NCBI GenBank assembly: GCA_016722025.1
Contig: JADKGZ010000008.1
Span: 113,501-177,500, forward strand
Length of the DNA stretch: 64,000 nucleotides
Origin: Acidimicrobiaceae bacterium
GTDB lineage: Bacteria > Actinomycetota > Acidimicrobiia > Acidimicrobiales > Ilumatobacteraceae
Direction of reading: 5' to 3'
Shown: one piece after another, positions 7,077 through 15,798 of the stretch
Layout: each line of letters begins with the position of its first letter
Numbering within the stretch: position 1 is the stretch's first letter
Position numbers and translations under genes: made by a program
The notes under the pieces: model-generated
What the model was told of the DNA's origin: nothing
Databases searched by the model: none
Seen by the model: only the letters and a program-made list of their open reading frames with translations

Positions 7077-8324
7077 ATGACCGAACGCACCGCCGGCGAC
7101 TTCCCGATCTCGCCCACCACGGACTGGGGTCGCGATCTTGACATTCTCGATCCGCGGTACGTCGCCGACCCCTTCGGCGTGTGGCGCGAACTGCGCGACG
7201 GCTGCCCGGTCGCCTTCTCTGAGCGCCGTGGGCGCGCTTGGATGCCGGTCAACTACGACGACATCTCGACGGTTGCTCATGACACCGATCACTTCTCGTC
7301 GAGGCGGATCGGTGTCGTCGATCTGCCAGAGAACGAACGGGAGGGACGGCCGCTGCTGACGGCCCCGCCGATCACATCGGATCCTCCGGAACACACCTGG
7401 GCGCGACGGATCCTGCTTCCGGCATTTGCGCCGGGGCGAATTGAGACGATGACGCCGATCACCCAGAACCTTGCCCGGGAGCTGCTCGACTCGATCGCGG
7501 CCGGATGCCAGGCGGATGCGGCGCGGGACTATGCACAACACATCCCGGTGCGGGTCATCGCACACATGCTCGGCGTACCCGCTGCCGACGAGGAGATGTT
7601 CACGAACTGGGCGGTTCGCATCCTCCAGGAGGGCTTCAACGATCTTCAGAAGAGCCTCGATGCGATCATCGAGACGTTGGAGTACTTCGGCGCACGCGTG
7701 GACGAACGGGCAGCACTGCCCGCCGATCAGCGACCCGACGACCTCATCACGCTCCTGGTGGAGACCGAGATCGATGGAGAGCCGCTCGACCGGCGCCACC
7801 TACTGGGAACCTGTTTCCTCTTGCTGCTCGCGGGCATCGATACCACCTGGAGTGCGATCGGTTCGTCGTTGTGGCACCTCGCAACCCACCCGGAGGATCA
7901 GGCACGACTCCGCGCCGAACCGGACCTCATCGACTCCGCCGTGGAGGAACTCCTACGCGTCTACAGTCCGGTGACCATGGCGCGAGAGGTCATCGCCGAC
8001 GTCGATGTCGCGGGGTGCCCGATGAAGCCGGGCGACAAGGTGCTGATGTCGTTCCCGGCCGCCAACCGCGACCCGGCACAGTTCGAGAACCCCGACGAGT
8101 TCATCATCGATCGCGAGCGCAATCGTCACGTCGCGTTCGGCTCGGGTATTCATCGTTGCCTCGGGTCCAACCTGGCACGGATGGAGCTGAGGGTGGCCAT
8201 TCAGGAGTGGCTCACCCGCATCCCGACCTTCGAGCTCGCAGATCCTGCCGCGGTGACGTGGACAGGCGGTCAGGTGCGGGGACCTCGCACGATTCCTGTC
8301 CGATGGTCTGCCACCCAACCATGA
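7077..8324 (+). CDS. Cytochrome P450
   Basis: It has all class I bacterial P450 landmarks: the I-helix AGIDTT near residue 251, EELLR (ExxR) near 290, and the heme loop FGSGIHRCLG with the thiolate Cys near 361. The 415-aa length is normal. The closest relative in this window is the P450 at 28960-30177 (shared TWSAIGSSLWHLA and GGQVRGPR). It would use electrons from a ferredoxin, probably the one at 30174. The start is ATG 7077, with GGAG seven bases upstream. Probable role: hydroxylating a hydrophobic substrate early in the catabolic route. Substrate unknown. Confidence 0.93.
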   Translation: MTERTAGDFPISPTTDWGRDLDILDPRYVADPFGVWRELRDGCPVAFSERRGRAWMPVNYDDISTVAHDTDHFSSRRIGVVDLPENEREGRPLLTAPPITSDPPEHTWARRILLPAFAPGRIETMTPITQNLARELLDSIAAGCQADAARDYAQHIPVRVIAHMLGVPAADEEMFTNWAVRILQEGFNDLQKSLDAIIETLEYFGARVDERAALPADQRPDDLITLLVETEIDGEPLDRRHLLGTCFLLLLAGIDTTWSAIGSSLWHLATHPEDQARLRAEPDLIDSAVEELLRVYSPVTMAREVIADVDVAGCPMKPGDKVLMSFPAANRDPAQFENPDEFIIDRERNRHVAFGSGIHRCLGSNLARMELRVAIQEWLTRIPTFELADPAAVTWTGGQVRGPRTIPVRWSATQP

Positions 8325-8339
8325 CCTCCTCCTCGCATG

Positions 8340-8954
8340 TCATGACTTGGCGATGATCGGTGGGAGCAGGAATCGACGCAGGTAGGTGTCGAGTCCGTCG
8401 CGGCTGCGACGTTTCGGACCGCCGACGGTCAGCAGGCTGAGGATGGAACGAAGGATCCATTCTGTCGCGTCATCGATCGGTAGCCCTGGCCTGTGCTCGT
8501 CCGAATGGGCGACGAACATCGGGCGGAGAAACTCGGCCACCATCTCGAAAAGCGCGACCGAGGTGCCTTGGATGATCCCGACGCTGTTCAGGCTGTCGTC
8601 GCTCGTGAACAACAACGCAATCGTTTCGTCGCGGTGTGCGGCGCGAATCGTGACCTCGACGAACTCCAGGATCGCGCTGCCGAGATCCGGTTGAGCCTCG
8701 ACTCGCCCACGAACCCGCTCGAGGTATCGCTCGGTTGCACGCAGGATGACTCCTGACACGACAGCATCTCGCCCTGCGAAGTACCGGTACACCGTTGCCC
8801 GCGAGACACTGGCCTGCTTGGCGATGTCCTCCACGGTCGTCTTGGAGATCCCGGATCGTTCGAAACAGGCCTCAGCAGCGTCGAGCAGGCGATCCCGGGC
8901 CGTGTCGGGATCGTTCGGGGCCACGGCCCCCCATCGAAGTGATGCATTCGTCAC
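8340..8954 (-). CDS. TetR-family repressor, likely master regulator of the supercluster
   Basis: The N-terminal TetR helix-turn-helix is clear at residues 20-65: DRLLDAAEACFERSGISKTTVEDIAKQASVSRATVYRYF read in pieces. The C-terminal part is a helical ligand-binding domain. The start is GTG 8954. Operator site 2 (8946-8973) overlaps the start codon and site 3 (9093-9120) lies further upstream, which suggests autorepression. Because the same motif sits in front of nearly all catabolic units and this is the only TetR gene among them, it is the best candidate regulator; a CoA ester ligand is likely by analogy with KstR-type regulators. Confidence 0.88.
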   Translation of the reverse strand: MTNASLRWGAVAPNDPDTARDRLLDAAEACFERSGISKTTVEDIAKQASVSRATVYRYFAGRDAVVSGVILRATERYLERVRGRVEAQPDLGSAILEFVEVTIRAAHRDETIALLFTSDDSLNSVGIIQGTSVALFEMVAEFLRPMFVAHSDEHRPGLPIDDATEWILRSILSLLTVGGPKRRSRDGLDTYLRRFLLPPIIAKS

Positions 8955-8973
8955 GACTCCCAGTATGTCTCAC
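8946..8973. promoter_or_regulatory. Operator site 2 (ATTCGTCA-N12-TGTCTCAC)
   Basis: It overlaps the start codon of the TetR gene. The right half matches consensus in seven of eight bases; the left half is weaker. Confidence 0.55.
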
Positions 8974-9092
8974 GAGCGGGACGACTGCACAGGTTCTGGT
9001 CGGATCGCGGCCGCTCGGGCCCCGTCCGCCATCCGCCGATGCACGCGCGTACGCGAGAGCTGGATCCTTACGACTACGAATCCTCCACCGTG

Positions 9093-9120
9093 ATGTGACA
9101 TGATGTCGATGTTGTCTCAT
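9093..9120. promoter_or_regulatory. Operator site 3 (ATGTGACA-N12-TGTCTCAT)
   Basis: Near-perfect palindrome upstream of the SDR operon beginning at 9185, in the divergent TetR/SDR intergenic region. Confidence 0.75.
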
Positions 9121-9184
9121 GCTCTCGATCACCGTCAGACGACGGCGAGCGGAGGACAGGGGATCAACGGGGACTTGGGGGTCG

Positions 9185-10141
9185 ATGATGGGATTGCTCG
9201 ATGGGCGGGTGTGCGTAGTGACCGGTGCCGGTCGCGGACTTGGACGAGAACATGCGTTGCTGCTCGCGGCCGAAGGCGCCCGAGTGGTGGTCAACGACCT
9301 CGGTGGCGCCATCGACGGCTCCGGCGAAGATTCTGGCCCGGCGCACGAGGTCGTCGACGAGATCAGAGCTGCGGGCGGCGAGGCGATTGCGAACACGGAT
9401 TCAGTGACGAGTTGGGCCGGAGCTCAGCAACTCGTGCTCGACGCGATCAACGCGTACGGGAGACTCGATGTGCTCGTCAACAACGCCGGCATCCTTCGCG
9501 ATCGGTCGCTGGTCAATCTCGAGGAAGCAGAGTGGGACGCCGTGATCGCCGTCCACCTGAAGGGTCACGTCGCGCCGACACGGTGGGCCGCTGCTCACTG
9601 GCGCGAGCGCGCCAAATCCGGGGAGACGGTCAAGGCGAGCGTGATCAACACCGCCTCCGGGGCGATGCTCGGGAACCCCGGACAGACCAACTACAGCGCC
9701 GCGAAGGCCGGGATCGCGGCGATGACGCTGGTCGAAGCGGTGGAACTCGGCCGGTACGGGGTCCGCGCGAACTGTCTCGCACCGCTCGCACGAACCCGTT
9801 TGACCCTGCAGACACCCGGCGTCGGGGATCTCGTTGGTCCACCAGCTGACGAGTCGTTCGATCTGTTCCATCCCGGGAATGTTTCACCTCTGGTTGCGTA
9901 CCTCGCGACCGCCGACTGCCCCTTTACCGGGGGCGTGTTCCACGTCGGCGGCAACGAGGTCGGCTTGTATTCGGGCTGGAGCCTGAGTGAGGAGCGGATC
10001 CTGACCGCAGCCGGCCGCTTCTCGCTCGCCGATCTGGTCGATCGGGCACCGGCGCTGTTGAACGAAGGTGCTGCGCCCGCTTCGATGGCCACCTCGGTCG
10101 CCGACACGATGGCCAGGTTCGGCCGCAGGGGCCACGGTTGA
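9185..10141 (+). CDS. Short-chain dehydrogenase, hydroxyacyl-CoA dehydrogenase type
   Basis: A classical SDR with TGAGRGLG cofactor loop near residues 12-19, NNAG, and the YSAAKAG active-site Tyr-Lys pair. The NDLGG and RDRSLVNL segments are like those of multifunctional-enzyme type 2 (HSD17B4) (3R)-hydroxyacyl-CoA dehydrogenases, with an acidic NAD-preferring loop. It likely oxidises a 3-hydroxyacyl-CoA. It is close to the SDR at 36280-37305. Two ATGs sit side by side (9185, 9188), preceded by a G-rich ribosome site. It opens a long plus-strand operon running to 20295. Confidence 0.87.
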   Translation: MMGLLDGRVCVVTGAGRGLGREHALLLAAEGARVVVNDLGGAIDGSGEDSGPAHEVVDEIRAAGGEAIANTDSVTSWAGAQQLVLDAINAYGRLDVLVNNAGILRDRSLVNLEEAEWDAVIAVHLKGHVAPTRWAAAHWRERAKSGETVKASVINTASGAMLGNPGQTNYSAAKAGIAAMTLVEAVELGRYGVRANCLAPLARTRLTLQTPGVGDLVGPPADESFDLFHPGNVSPLVAYLATADCPFTGGVFHVGGNEVGLYSGWSLSEERILTAAGRFSLADLVDRAPALLNEGAAPASMATSVADTMARFGRRGHG

Positions 10142-10146
10142 CGGCG

Positions 10147-10566
10147 ATGGCAGCGATCCAGGTGCCCACCGATCCTCGACTGTTCCGTCTCGCTGAAGGC
10201 GACGAGACCCGTCCTCGCTTGCTCGGCTCACATGCGCCGGAGTCCGACCTGTACTTCTGGCCGCGACGCCTGCGCTGCCCCGTGACACGGACCCCCGTGA
10301 CAGATGTCGACTTGAGCCCCGAGGGTGTGCTGTATGCGTGGACGTTCCTCTATGTCCCGCGCATGGGCAGCATCTCCTTCGGCGACACCGGCGGCTACGG
10401 CGTCGGGCAGATCGATCTCCCGGAAGGGGTTCGAATCCAGGCGCCGCTGCTCGGTACCACCGACGACTGGCAGATCGGCTCGCCGATGGGTCTGACGACG
10501 TTCCCGGTCGGTCGCGACGACGACGGCAATGACCTCGTCACCTTCCGCTTCGAAGCGGTGCGCTGA
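10147..10566 (+). CDS. DUF35-like OB-fold protein with degenerate Zn ribbon
   Basis: Length (139 aa), position just before a thiolase-like gene, and the segments LYFWPRRLRCPVT, GVLYAWTFLYVPR and RIQAPLLG fit the DUF35 acyl-CoA-associated OB fold. The four zinc-ribbon cysteines of the family are reduced to one (Cys44). Its stop overlaps the thiolase start (TGATG). DUF35 proteins form complexes with thiolase-like partners and shape their active sites. The family call is moderately secure; loss of zinc binding is seen directly. Confidence 0.65.
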   Translation: MAAIQVPTDPRLFRLAEGDETRPRLLGSHAPESDLYFWPRRLRCPVTRTPVTDVDLSPEGVLYAWTFLYVPRMGSISFGDTGGYGVGQIDLPEGVRIQAPLLGTTDDWQIGSPMGLTTFPVGRDDDGNDLVTFRFEAVR

Positions 10567-11729
10567 TGGCAACGAAACTCGCCCGCGACGTGTACGTGAT
10601 CGGTGTCGGAATGCACCGCTTCAACAACGAACGCCTCGCCTCAGCAGCGATGGCCGACGTGGCCGGCATGCAAGCCCTCGACGATGCAGGGATCGGCTTT
10701 CCCGAAGTCGGCGCCCTCTACAACGGATACCTCGGCGGCGGACTCACGAGCGGGGTCGGCATCGCGAAAGAGTTCGGACTCACCGGCATCCCGGTCACCC
10801 ACGTCGAGAACGCCTCAGCGACCGGATCATGCGCCTTTGGTGAAGCGGTCCACGCGGTTGCGGGAGGCCGTGTCGACGTCGCGATGGCGCTCGGGTTCGA
10901 CGACATGAACCGCATGGGCGGTCTCGGACGCAGCGGTGGACGTCGGATGGGAGCCGAAGACGTGATGCTTCCGGCCGCGTTCTTCGCGATGTGGGCGACA
11001 CGGCGGATGCACGATGTGGGAACCACTGCTGAGACGTTCGCCGCCATCGCCGCGAAGAACTGGAACCATGCACGCGCCAATCCGCTCGCGCAACGCCGGG
11101 CCGATCACGAGGTCACCATCGACGAGGTGCTCGGATCGACGATGATCTCCTATCCGCACACCTCGATGATGGCGTGCGCCGCCGGCGGAGGCGCAGCAGC
11201 GGCGATCGTCGCGACACGAGAGGTCGCCGAACGCCTCAGCTCGGGGCGCCCGTTGGTCCGTGTCACCGCCTCGCAACAGCGCTCCGAGACCTACACCGAT
11301 GGCCACGTCTTCCTCGGCGCCGTCATCGGCCCGGCACAGATGACTCGCGACACGGCCGGCGATGCCTACGAGCAGGCGGGAGTGGGACCTGACGATCTCG
11401 ATCTCGTTCAGGTGCACGACGCGTTTCCCGTCGAGGAACTCGTCTACTACGAGTTGCTGGGGATCTGCGGCGACGGCGAAGGAGACCGACTCGTGGCTGA
11501 GGGTGCCACCCGTCTCGGCGGGCGGATCCCATTCTCGACCGATGGCGGTCTCACCGCGCGCGGCCACCCGGGCGGCCCCACCGGTCTCGCCCAGATCCAC
11601 GAGACGACCCTGCAGCTCCGTCACGAGGCCGGCGCCCGGCAAGTGCAACGGGCACGTACCGGTCTGTGCCACATGGCTGGGGCGGGGTCGGTGTGCGTCG
11701 TCCACATCCTGCAACGAACAGAAGGTTGA
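10566..11729 (+). CDS. Thiolase-family / SCP-2 lipid-transfer-like protein
   Basis: Thiolase fold of 387 aa. The usual nucleophile loop (VNNxCxxG) reads VENASATGSCAF, so Ser stands where Cys is expected and a Cys lies five residues later. The late loops GHPGGPTGLAQIHE and GLCHMAGAGS keep the catalytic His and a Cys. It may be a thiolase using altered chemistry, or an aldolase or transfer protein like Ltp enzymes. It starts by overlap with the DUF35 stop, so the pair is translationally coupled and probably forms a complex. Confidence 0.82.
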   Translation: MATKLARDVYVIGVGMHRFNNERLASAAMADVAGMQALDDAGIGFPEVGALYNGYLGGGLTSGVGIAKEFGLTGIPVTHVENASATGSCAFGEAVHAVAGGRVDVAMALGFDDMNRMGGLGRSGGRRMGAEDVMLPAAFFAMWATRRMHDVGTTAETFAAIAAKNWNHARANPLAQRRADHEVTIDEVLGSTMISYPHTSMMACAAGGGAAAAIVATREVAERLSSGRPLVRVTASQQRSETYTDGHVFLGAVIGPAQMTRDTAGDAYEQAGVGPDDLDLVQVHDAFPVEELVYYELLGICGDGEGDRLVAEGATRLGGRIPFSTDGGLTARGHPGGPTGLAQIHETTLQLRHEAGARQVQRARTGLCHMAGAGSVCVVHILQRTEG

Positions 11730-11733
11730 ATCG

Positions 11734-12579
11734 ATGAACAAGCTCCCCATCAACGGCGACCTGGTCGGACTCTCGATCGACCCGATCAGTCACTCGTGGA
11801 CCAACCGCGACACGATGCTGTACGCGCTCGGTGTCGGATGCCGGCCACCGGACGACCTCGATTTCATCTATGAGGGCCGCGGACCGAAGGTCGTGCCGAC
11901 GTTCGCCGTGATTCCCGGCCTGCGGGCGATGGGGTCGGCGATGCAACGAATCGACATCAACCTCGCGGCCCTGCTGCACGGAGAACAGTCCGTCACCACA
12001 CATCGCCCACTGCCCGCCGCTGCCGAGGTGACCGTCGAAGGTTGGATCGCTGCGGTCTGGGACAAGGGCAAGGCCGCCGTCATCGAGTTCGAAGGCATTG
12101 GCTACGACACCGAGGGACCCCTCTTCGCCGTCCGTGCCAGCCTGTTCGTGCTCGGTGGCGGCGGCTGGGGCGGCGAGCGAGGCCCGAGTGGCTCGGCCGC
12201 CTCGAACGCCGCACCGGCACGTGATCCCGATGTCGTCGTCGAACGCGAGACCAGACCCGAACAGGCTGCGATCTATCGGCTCTCCGGCGACATGAACCCG
12301 ATGCACATCGACCCCGACTTCGCCACCAAGGCCGGCTTCCCCGGCCCGTTCAACCACGGACTGTGCACGTTCGGCACCGTTGGCCACAGCGTGCTGACCG
12401 CGTGGTGCGATGGCGATGTCGGCCGGTTCGCATCGATCGAGGGCCGCTTCGCCGATCAGGTGTGGCCGGGCGACACCATCGTCACCCGCATCTGGGACGA
12501 AGGTGATCACGCGATCGTCGAAGCTCGCACGCAGCGCGACAACGTCGTCGTCTCGAACGGGCGCGCCACCAGACGATGA
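11734..12579 (+). CDS. MaoC-like enoyl-CoA hydratase 2
   Basis: The C-terminal half carries the hydratase-2 motif: GDMNPMHIDPDFA, then GFPGPFNHGLCTFG, including the Asp/His catalytic pair. The N-terminal half is a second, motif-free hotdog, giving the double-hotdog 281-aa form typical of actinobacterial steroid and fatty-acid pathways. It would add water to a 2-enoyl-CoA to give a (3R)-hydroxyacyl-CoA, which the SDR at 9185 could oxidise. A short GGTTGA lies upstream of ATG 11734. The stop overlaps the next start. Confidence 0.88.
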   Translation: MNKLPINGDLVGLSIDPISHSWTNRDTMLYALGVGCRPPDDLDFIYEGRGPKVVPTFAVIPGLRAMGSAMQRIDINLAALLHGEQSVTTHRPLPAAAEVTVEGWIAAVWDKGKAAVIEFEGIGYDTEGPLFAVRASLFVLGGGGWGGERGPSGSAASNAAPARDPDVVVERETRPEQAAIYRLSGDMNPMHIDPDFATKAGFPGPFNHGLCTFGTVGHSVLTAWCDGDVGRFASIEGRFADQVWPGDTIVTRIWDEGDHAIVEARTQRDNVVVSNGRATRR

Positions 12580-14069
12580 CCATTGACCCACGAACCCCGG
12601 TACTCGTCGCTGTCGGCGAGGTCACCAACCGCTCCGCGACCGTGGTCGACCCCATCGAGCTCGCGACGGAAGCGACCCGCCGAGCGTTTACCGATGCGGG
12701 CGTGCCGATCGGGCACCGCATCGACACCGTGGCCACACCCGGCATTCTGATGATCGGCCGCGATCATCCGGCGAGCCGGATCGCGGAGGCGGCCGGGCTT
12801 CGGGCACACCGTCGGATCAGCTGCCCGGTTGGTGGGAACACTCCGCAGTACCTTGCCGGAACGCTGGGCCAGGACATCATGTGCGGGCAGGTCGATGCCG
12901 CCTTGATCGTGGGTGCCGAAGCCGGCAATTCGGCACGTCGCGGCCGCGCCGCCGGCACCCTTCCGGTGGCAGGCCCGGTCGAAGGTCACGACGAAACCCT
13001 GGGCGATGCCCGTCCCGGGTTGAGCGCGATCGAGATGGGCGCAGGACTGCACTGGCCACACGAGGTGTACCCGATCCTCGAATCGGCGATGGCCGCACGA
13101 GCGGGACGCACGCTCGACGAGCAGCGAGTGTGGCTCGGCCGGCTGATGGCACCGTTCACCACCGAGGCGGCGCGCCACCCCGACCAGGCATGGTTCCCGA
13201 CCGAGCGCACACCGGAGGAGCTGTCGACGGTCACCGCGGACAACCGGATGGTGTGCGAGCCGTACACCAAGCTGCTCAACAGCATCCTCACCGTCGACAT
13301 GGCCGCAGCGTTCGTGATCATGGCCGCCGAAGTCGCGCAGGATCTGCAGATTCCTCGCGATCGTTGGGTGTTCAGCTGGGCCAGCGCGACGTGCAACGAC
13401 GTCTACTTCCCGGTGCAACGACCCGACCTGTCGCGCTCCGCCGGTATCCGGGCCGCAGGATCAGGGGTGCTTGCCGCGGCAGGCATCGGCCTCGACGACG
13501 TGAGCTGGTTCGATCTCTACTCGTGTTTTCCGGCAGCCGTCGAAGCCGCGGTCGACGCGCTCGGGCTCGAGGCGACAGATCCGCGCGGTTTCACCGTCAC
13601 GGGTGGCCTGCCGTACCACGGTGGTCCGGGCAACAACTATGTCAGCCACTCGATCGTCGAAATGGCCCGACGGTGCCGGGCGGATCCGAAGGGCGTCGGG
13701 ATGGTGTCCGGACTCGGTTGGTACATCACCAAGCACTCGGTCGGGTTGTGGTCCGCTGCTCCTCCACCGAAGGGCTGGCAGGCGCCCGACATGACGGGTG
13801 TGCAGGCGTCCATCGACTCGACCGCGCTCCACGTCGTCGAGACGAGCGCGGCAGTGGGGACCGCACGTATCGACGGGTACACGGTGGTGCACGATCGCGA
13901 CACCGGACCGGCGTCGGTTCCGGTGTTCGCCAGCACACCGGACGGGCACCGTGTCGTTGCTCGTAGCGACGACCCGGATGTCGCGGCCGCGATGTCGGGC
14001 GGCATGTTCGTCGGCCACGAGATCGACCTGAAGCCATCCCATGATCATGCGAGGTTCGAACTTCGATGA
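12576..14069 (+). CDS. Thiolase-like protein with extra C-terminal domain
   Basis: At 497 aa it is about 100 residues longer than a simple thiolase. It has an N-terminal thiolase half (PVLVAVGEV), a middle part with VGGNTPQYLAG where the nucleophilic Cys loop would be (no Cys), and a C-terminal extension that fits the type-1 thiolase-like/OB additional domain. This layout is common in actinobacteria and is annotated as acetyl-CoA acetyltransferase, but the missing Cys argues against ordinary thiolysis. It starts by ATGA overlap with the MaoC gene. Confidence 0.78.
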   Translation: MTIDPRTPVLVAVGEVTNRSATVVDPIELATEATRRAFTDAGVPIGHRIDTVATPGILMIGRDHPASRIAEAAGLRAHRRISCPVGGNTPQYLAGTLGQDIMCGQVDAALIVGAEAGNSARRGRAAGTLPVAGPVEGHDETLGDARPGLSAIEMGAGLHWPHEVYPILESAMAARAGRTLDEQRVWLGRLMAPFTTEAARHPDQAWFPTERTPEELSTVTADNRMVCEPYTKLLNSILTVDMAAAFVIMAAEVAQDLQIPRDRWVFSWASATCNDVYFPVQRPDLSRSAGIRAAGSGVLAAAGIGLDDVSWFDLYSCFPAAVEAAVDALGLEATDPRGFTVTGGLPYHGGPGNNYVSHSIVEMARRCRADPKGVGMVSGLGWYITKHSVGLWSAAPPPKGWQAPDMTGVQASIDSTALHVVETSAAVGTARIDGYTVVHDRDTGPASVPVFASTPDGHRVVARSDDPDVAAAMSGGMFVGHEIDLKPSHDHARFELR

Positions 14070-15169
14070 ACTCATCAGCCGAAGCGCTCGTGCTCACCGG
14101 ACCGAACACGCTCGAGCATCGTACGTTCGACCTCCCCGACGTCACCGCCGACACCGCGCGGCTCCGCATCGAGGCCTGCGGTCTGTGCGGCACCGATCAC
14201 GAGCAGTACAGCGGACACATCGCCGCCCCGTTCTCGTTCATCCCCGGTCACGAGATCGTCGGCATCATCGACGAGATCGGCGACACCGCCGCCGGGCGAT
14301 GGAACGTCGGAGCAGGCGACCGGGTTGCCGTCGAGGTGTTCCGCTCATGCCGGCAATGCGAGCCGTGCGCACGCGGCGAGTACCGGCGCTGCGTCCGTAA
14401 CGGGCTCGCCACGATGTTCGGCTTCGTCGACGCCCAGATCGCACCGGGCTTGTGGGGCGGGTATGCGACGCATCTTCACCTGCCGTCCGATGCGATGCTG
14501 CTCCCGATCCCCGACTCGCTCGACCCGGTGCTGGCCACCGTGTTCAACCCGCTTGGTGCAGGTATCCGTTGGGGAGCGACGATCCCTGAAACGAAATCCG
14601 GTGATGTCGTCGTCGTCCTCGGCCCGGGCATCCGCGGTCTTTGTGCCGCCGTTGCTGCGAAGGAGGCGGGTGCGTCGTTCGTGGCGCTCACCGGTCTCGG
14701 CCCTCGCGATCGTGACCGTCTCGACATCGCTCATCGATTCGGTGTCGACCTGGCCATCGATGTGGCCGTCGACGATCCGGCGGCCGCGCTCAAACGAGCG
14801 ACGGGTGGTCTCGCGGACGTCGTCGTCGACGTCACCGCGAAGGCACCCGCCGCCTTCGCCCAGGCTGTGGCCCTGGCTCGCCCTGGTGGGACGATCGTGG
14901 TCGCGGGGACACGTGGTGGCGGTGGTGCGCCTGGATTCGAGCCCGACCATCTCGTCTACAAGGAGCTGCGGATCATGGGCTCGCTCGGCGTCGACTTCCA
15001 TGCCTATCGCGCGGCCATTGATCTGCTCGTCGCCGGCCGTTGGCCGTTCGCGGAGCTCTCTCGCCGCGTGGCCGGCTTCGGTGACCTTTCGGCGTTGTTG
15101 GACACGCTGTCGGGCGCCGACCGGGACGCCATCCCACCGTTGCACGGCGTGTTCTCGCCGTCCGCTTGA
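14066..15169 (+). CDS. Zinc-dependent medium-chain alcohol dehydrogenase
   Basis: Catalytic zinc ligands are visible in CGLCGTDH (Cys38/Cys41 region) and GHE at 61-63. The structural zinc loop uses Cys95, Cys98, Cys101 and Cys109. A Rossmann nucleotide loop follows (VVVLGPGIRGL). It would oxidise an alcohol made by one of the P450s to the aldehyde. It starts by ATGA overlap with the previous gene, so it belongs to the same operon. Substrate unknown. Confidence 0.88.
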   Translation: MNSSAEALVLTGPNTLEHRTFDLPDVTADTARLRIEACGLCGTDHEQYSGHIAAPFSFIPGHEIVGIIDEIGDTAAGRWNVGAGDRVAVEVFRSCRQCEPCARGEYRRCVRNGLATMFGFVDAQIAPGLWGGYATHLHLPSDAMLLPIPDSLDPVLATVFNPLGAGIRWGATIPETKSGDVVVVLGPGIRGLCAAVAAKEAGASFVALTGLGPRDRDRLDIAHRFGVDLAIDVAVDDPAAALKRATGGLADVVVDVTAKAPAAFAQAVALARPGGTIVVAGTRGGGGAPGFEPDHLVYKELRIMGSLGVDFHAYRAAIDLLVAGRWPFAELSRRVAGFGDLSALLDTLSGADRDAIPPLHGVFSPSA

Positions 15170-15212
15170 AGAATCCTCGACCGTACACAGCCTGATTGAA
15201 GGAGTGCAGCTC

Positions 15213-15797
15213 ATGTCCACCGGATCACGGATCGCAATGCTCGACATCGACGAGGCCAAGCGCCGGGCAGCCACACGCGGGATTCCGGACACGATGGCGG
15301 AGCTGTCCGTGTTCCGGATCGCCTTGCATCAGCCTGGCGTCGCCGCCGGCTTGAGCAACATGTTGCACGAACTGCTGTGGAAGGGCGTGCTCGACGCCAG
15401 GCTGCGCGAGCTGATCATCATGCGGATCGGATGGTCGACAGGCTCGGTGTACGAGTGGACGCAACACTGGCGAGTCGCACGCCTGCTCGATGTGCCCGAA
15501 CGAGATCTGCTCGCGGTACGCGACTGGCGTACCGCCGAGCACTTTGGCGACGCAGAGCGGGCTGTGCTCGCAGCCACCGATGACACGCTGCAGCACGGCA
15601 CGATCACCGATGAGTCGTGGAGTGCCTGCCGTGCAGCCCTCGACGACGACGCCGTCCTCGTCGAACTGGTTGCTGCCATCGGTAACTGGCGGATGTTCTC
15701 CGCACTGCTCCGGTCCCTCGACGTCCCCCTCGAGGACGGCGTCGAGCCGTGGCCTCCGTCGGGTGAGGCACCTGCAGCTGTCGACGGAGGTGAGTGA
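15213..15797 (+). CDS. Carboxymuconolactone decarboxylase-like protein
   Basis: This 194-aa helical protein fits the CMD/AhpD-like fold: RLRELIIMRIGWSTGSVYEWTQHWRVA resembles the conserved helix that usually bears CxxC and a His. Here the Cys pair is replaced by Ser/Tyr-type residues, so redox activity is doubtful. Such proteins are frequent companions of actinobacterial degradation clusters. AAGGAG lies nine bases before ATG 15213. Confidence 0.75.
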   Translation: MSTGSRIAMLDIDEAKRRAATRGIPDTMAELSVFRIALHQPGVAAGLSNMLHELLWKGVLDARLRELIIMRIGWSTGSVYEWTQHWRVARLLDVPERDLLAVRDWRTAEHFGDAERAVLAATDDTLQHGTITDESWSACRAALDDDAVLVELVAAIGNWRMFSALLRSLDVPLEDGVEPWPPSGEAPAAVDGGE

Positions 15798-15798
15798 C

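Noticed and set aside
10566..11729. Calling all thiolase-fold genes acetyl-CoA acetyltransferases
   Set aside because: The nucleophilic Cys loop is altered in all four, so ordinary thiolysis is not supported.
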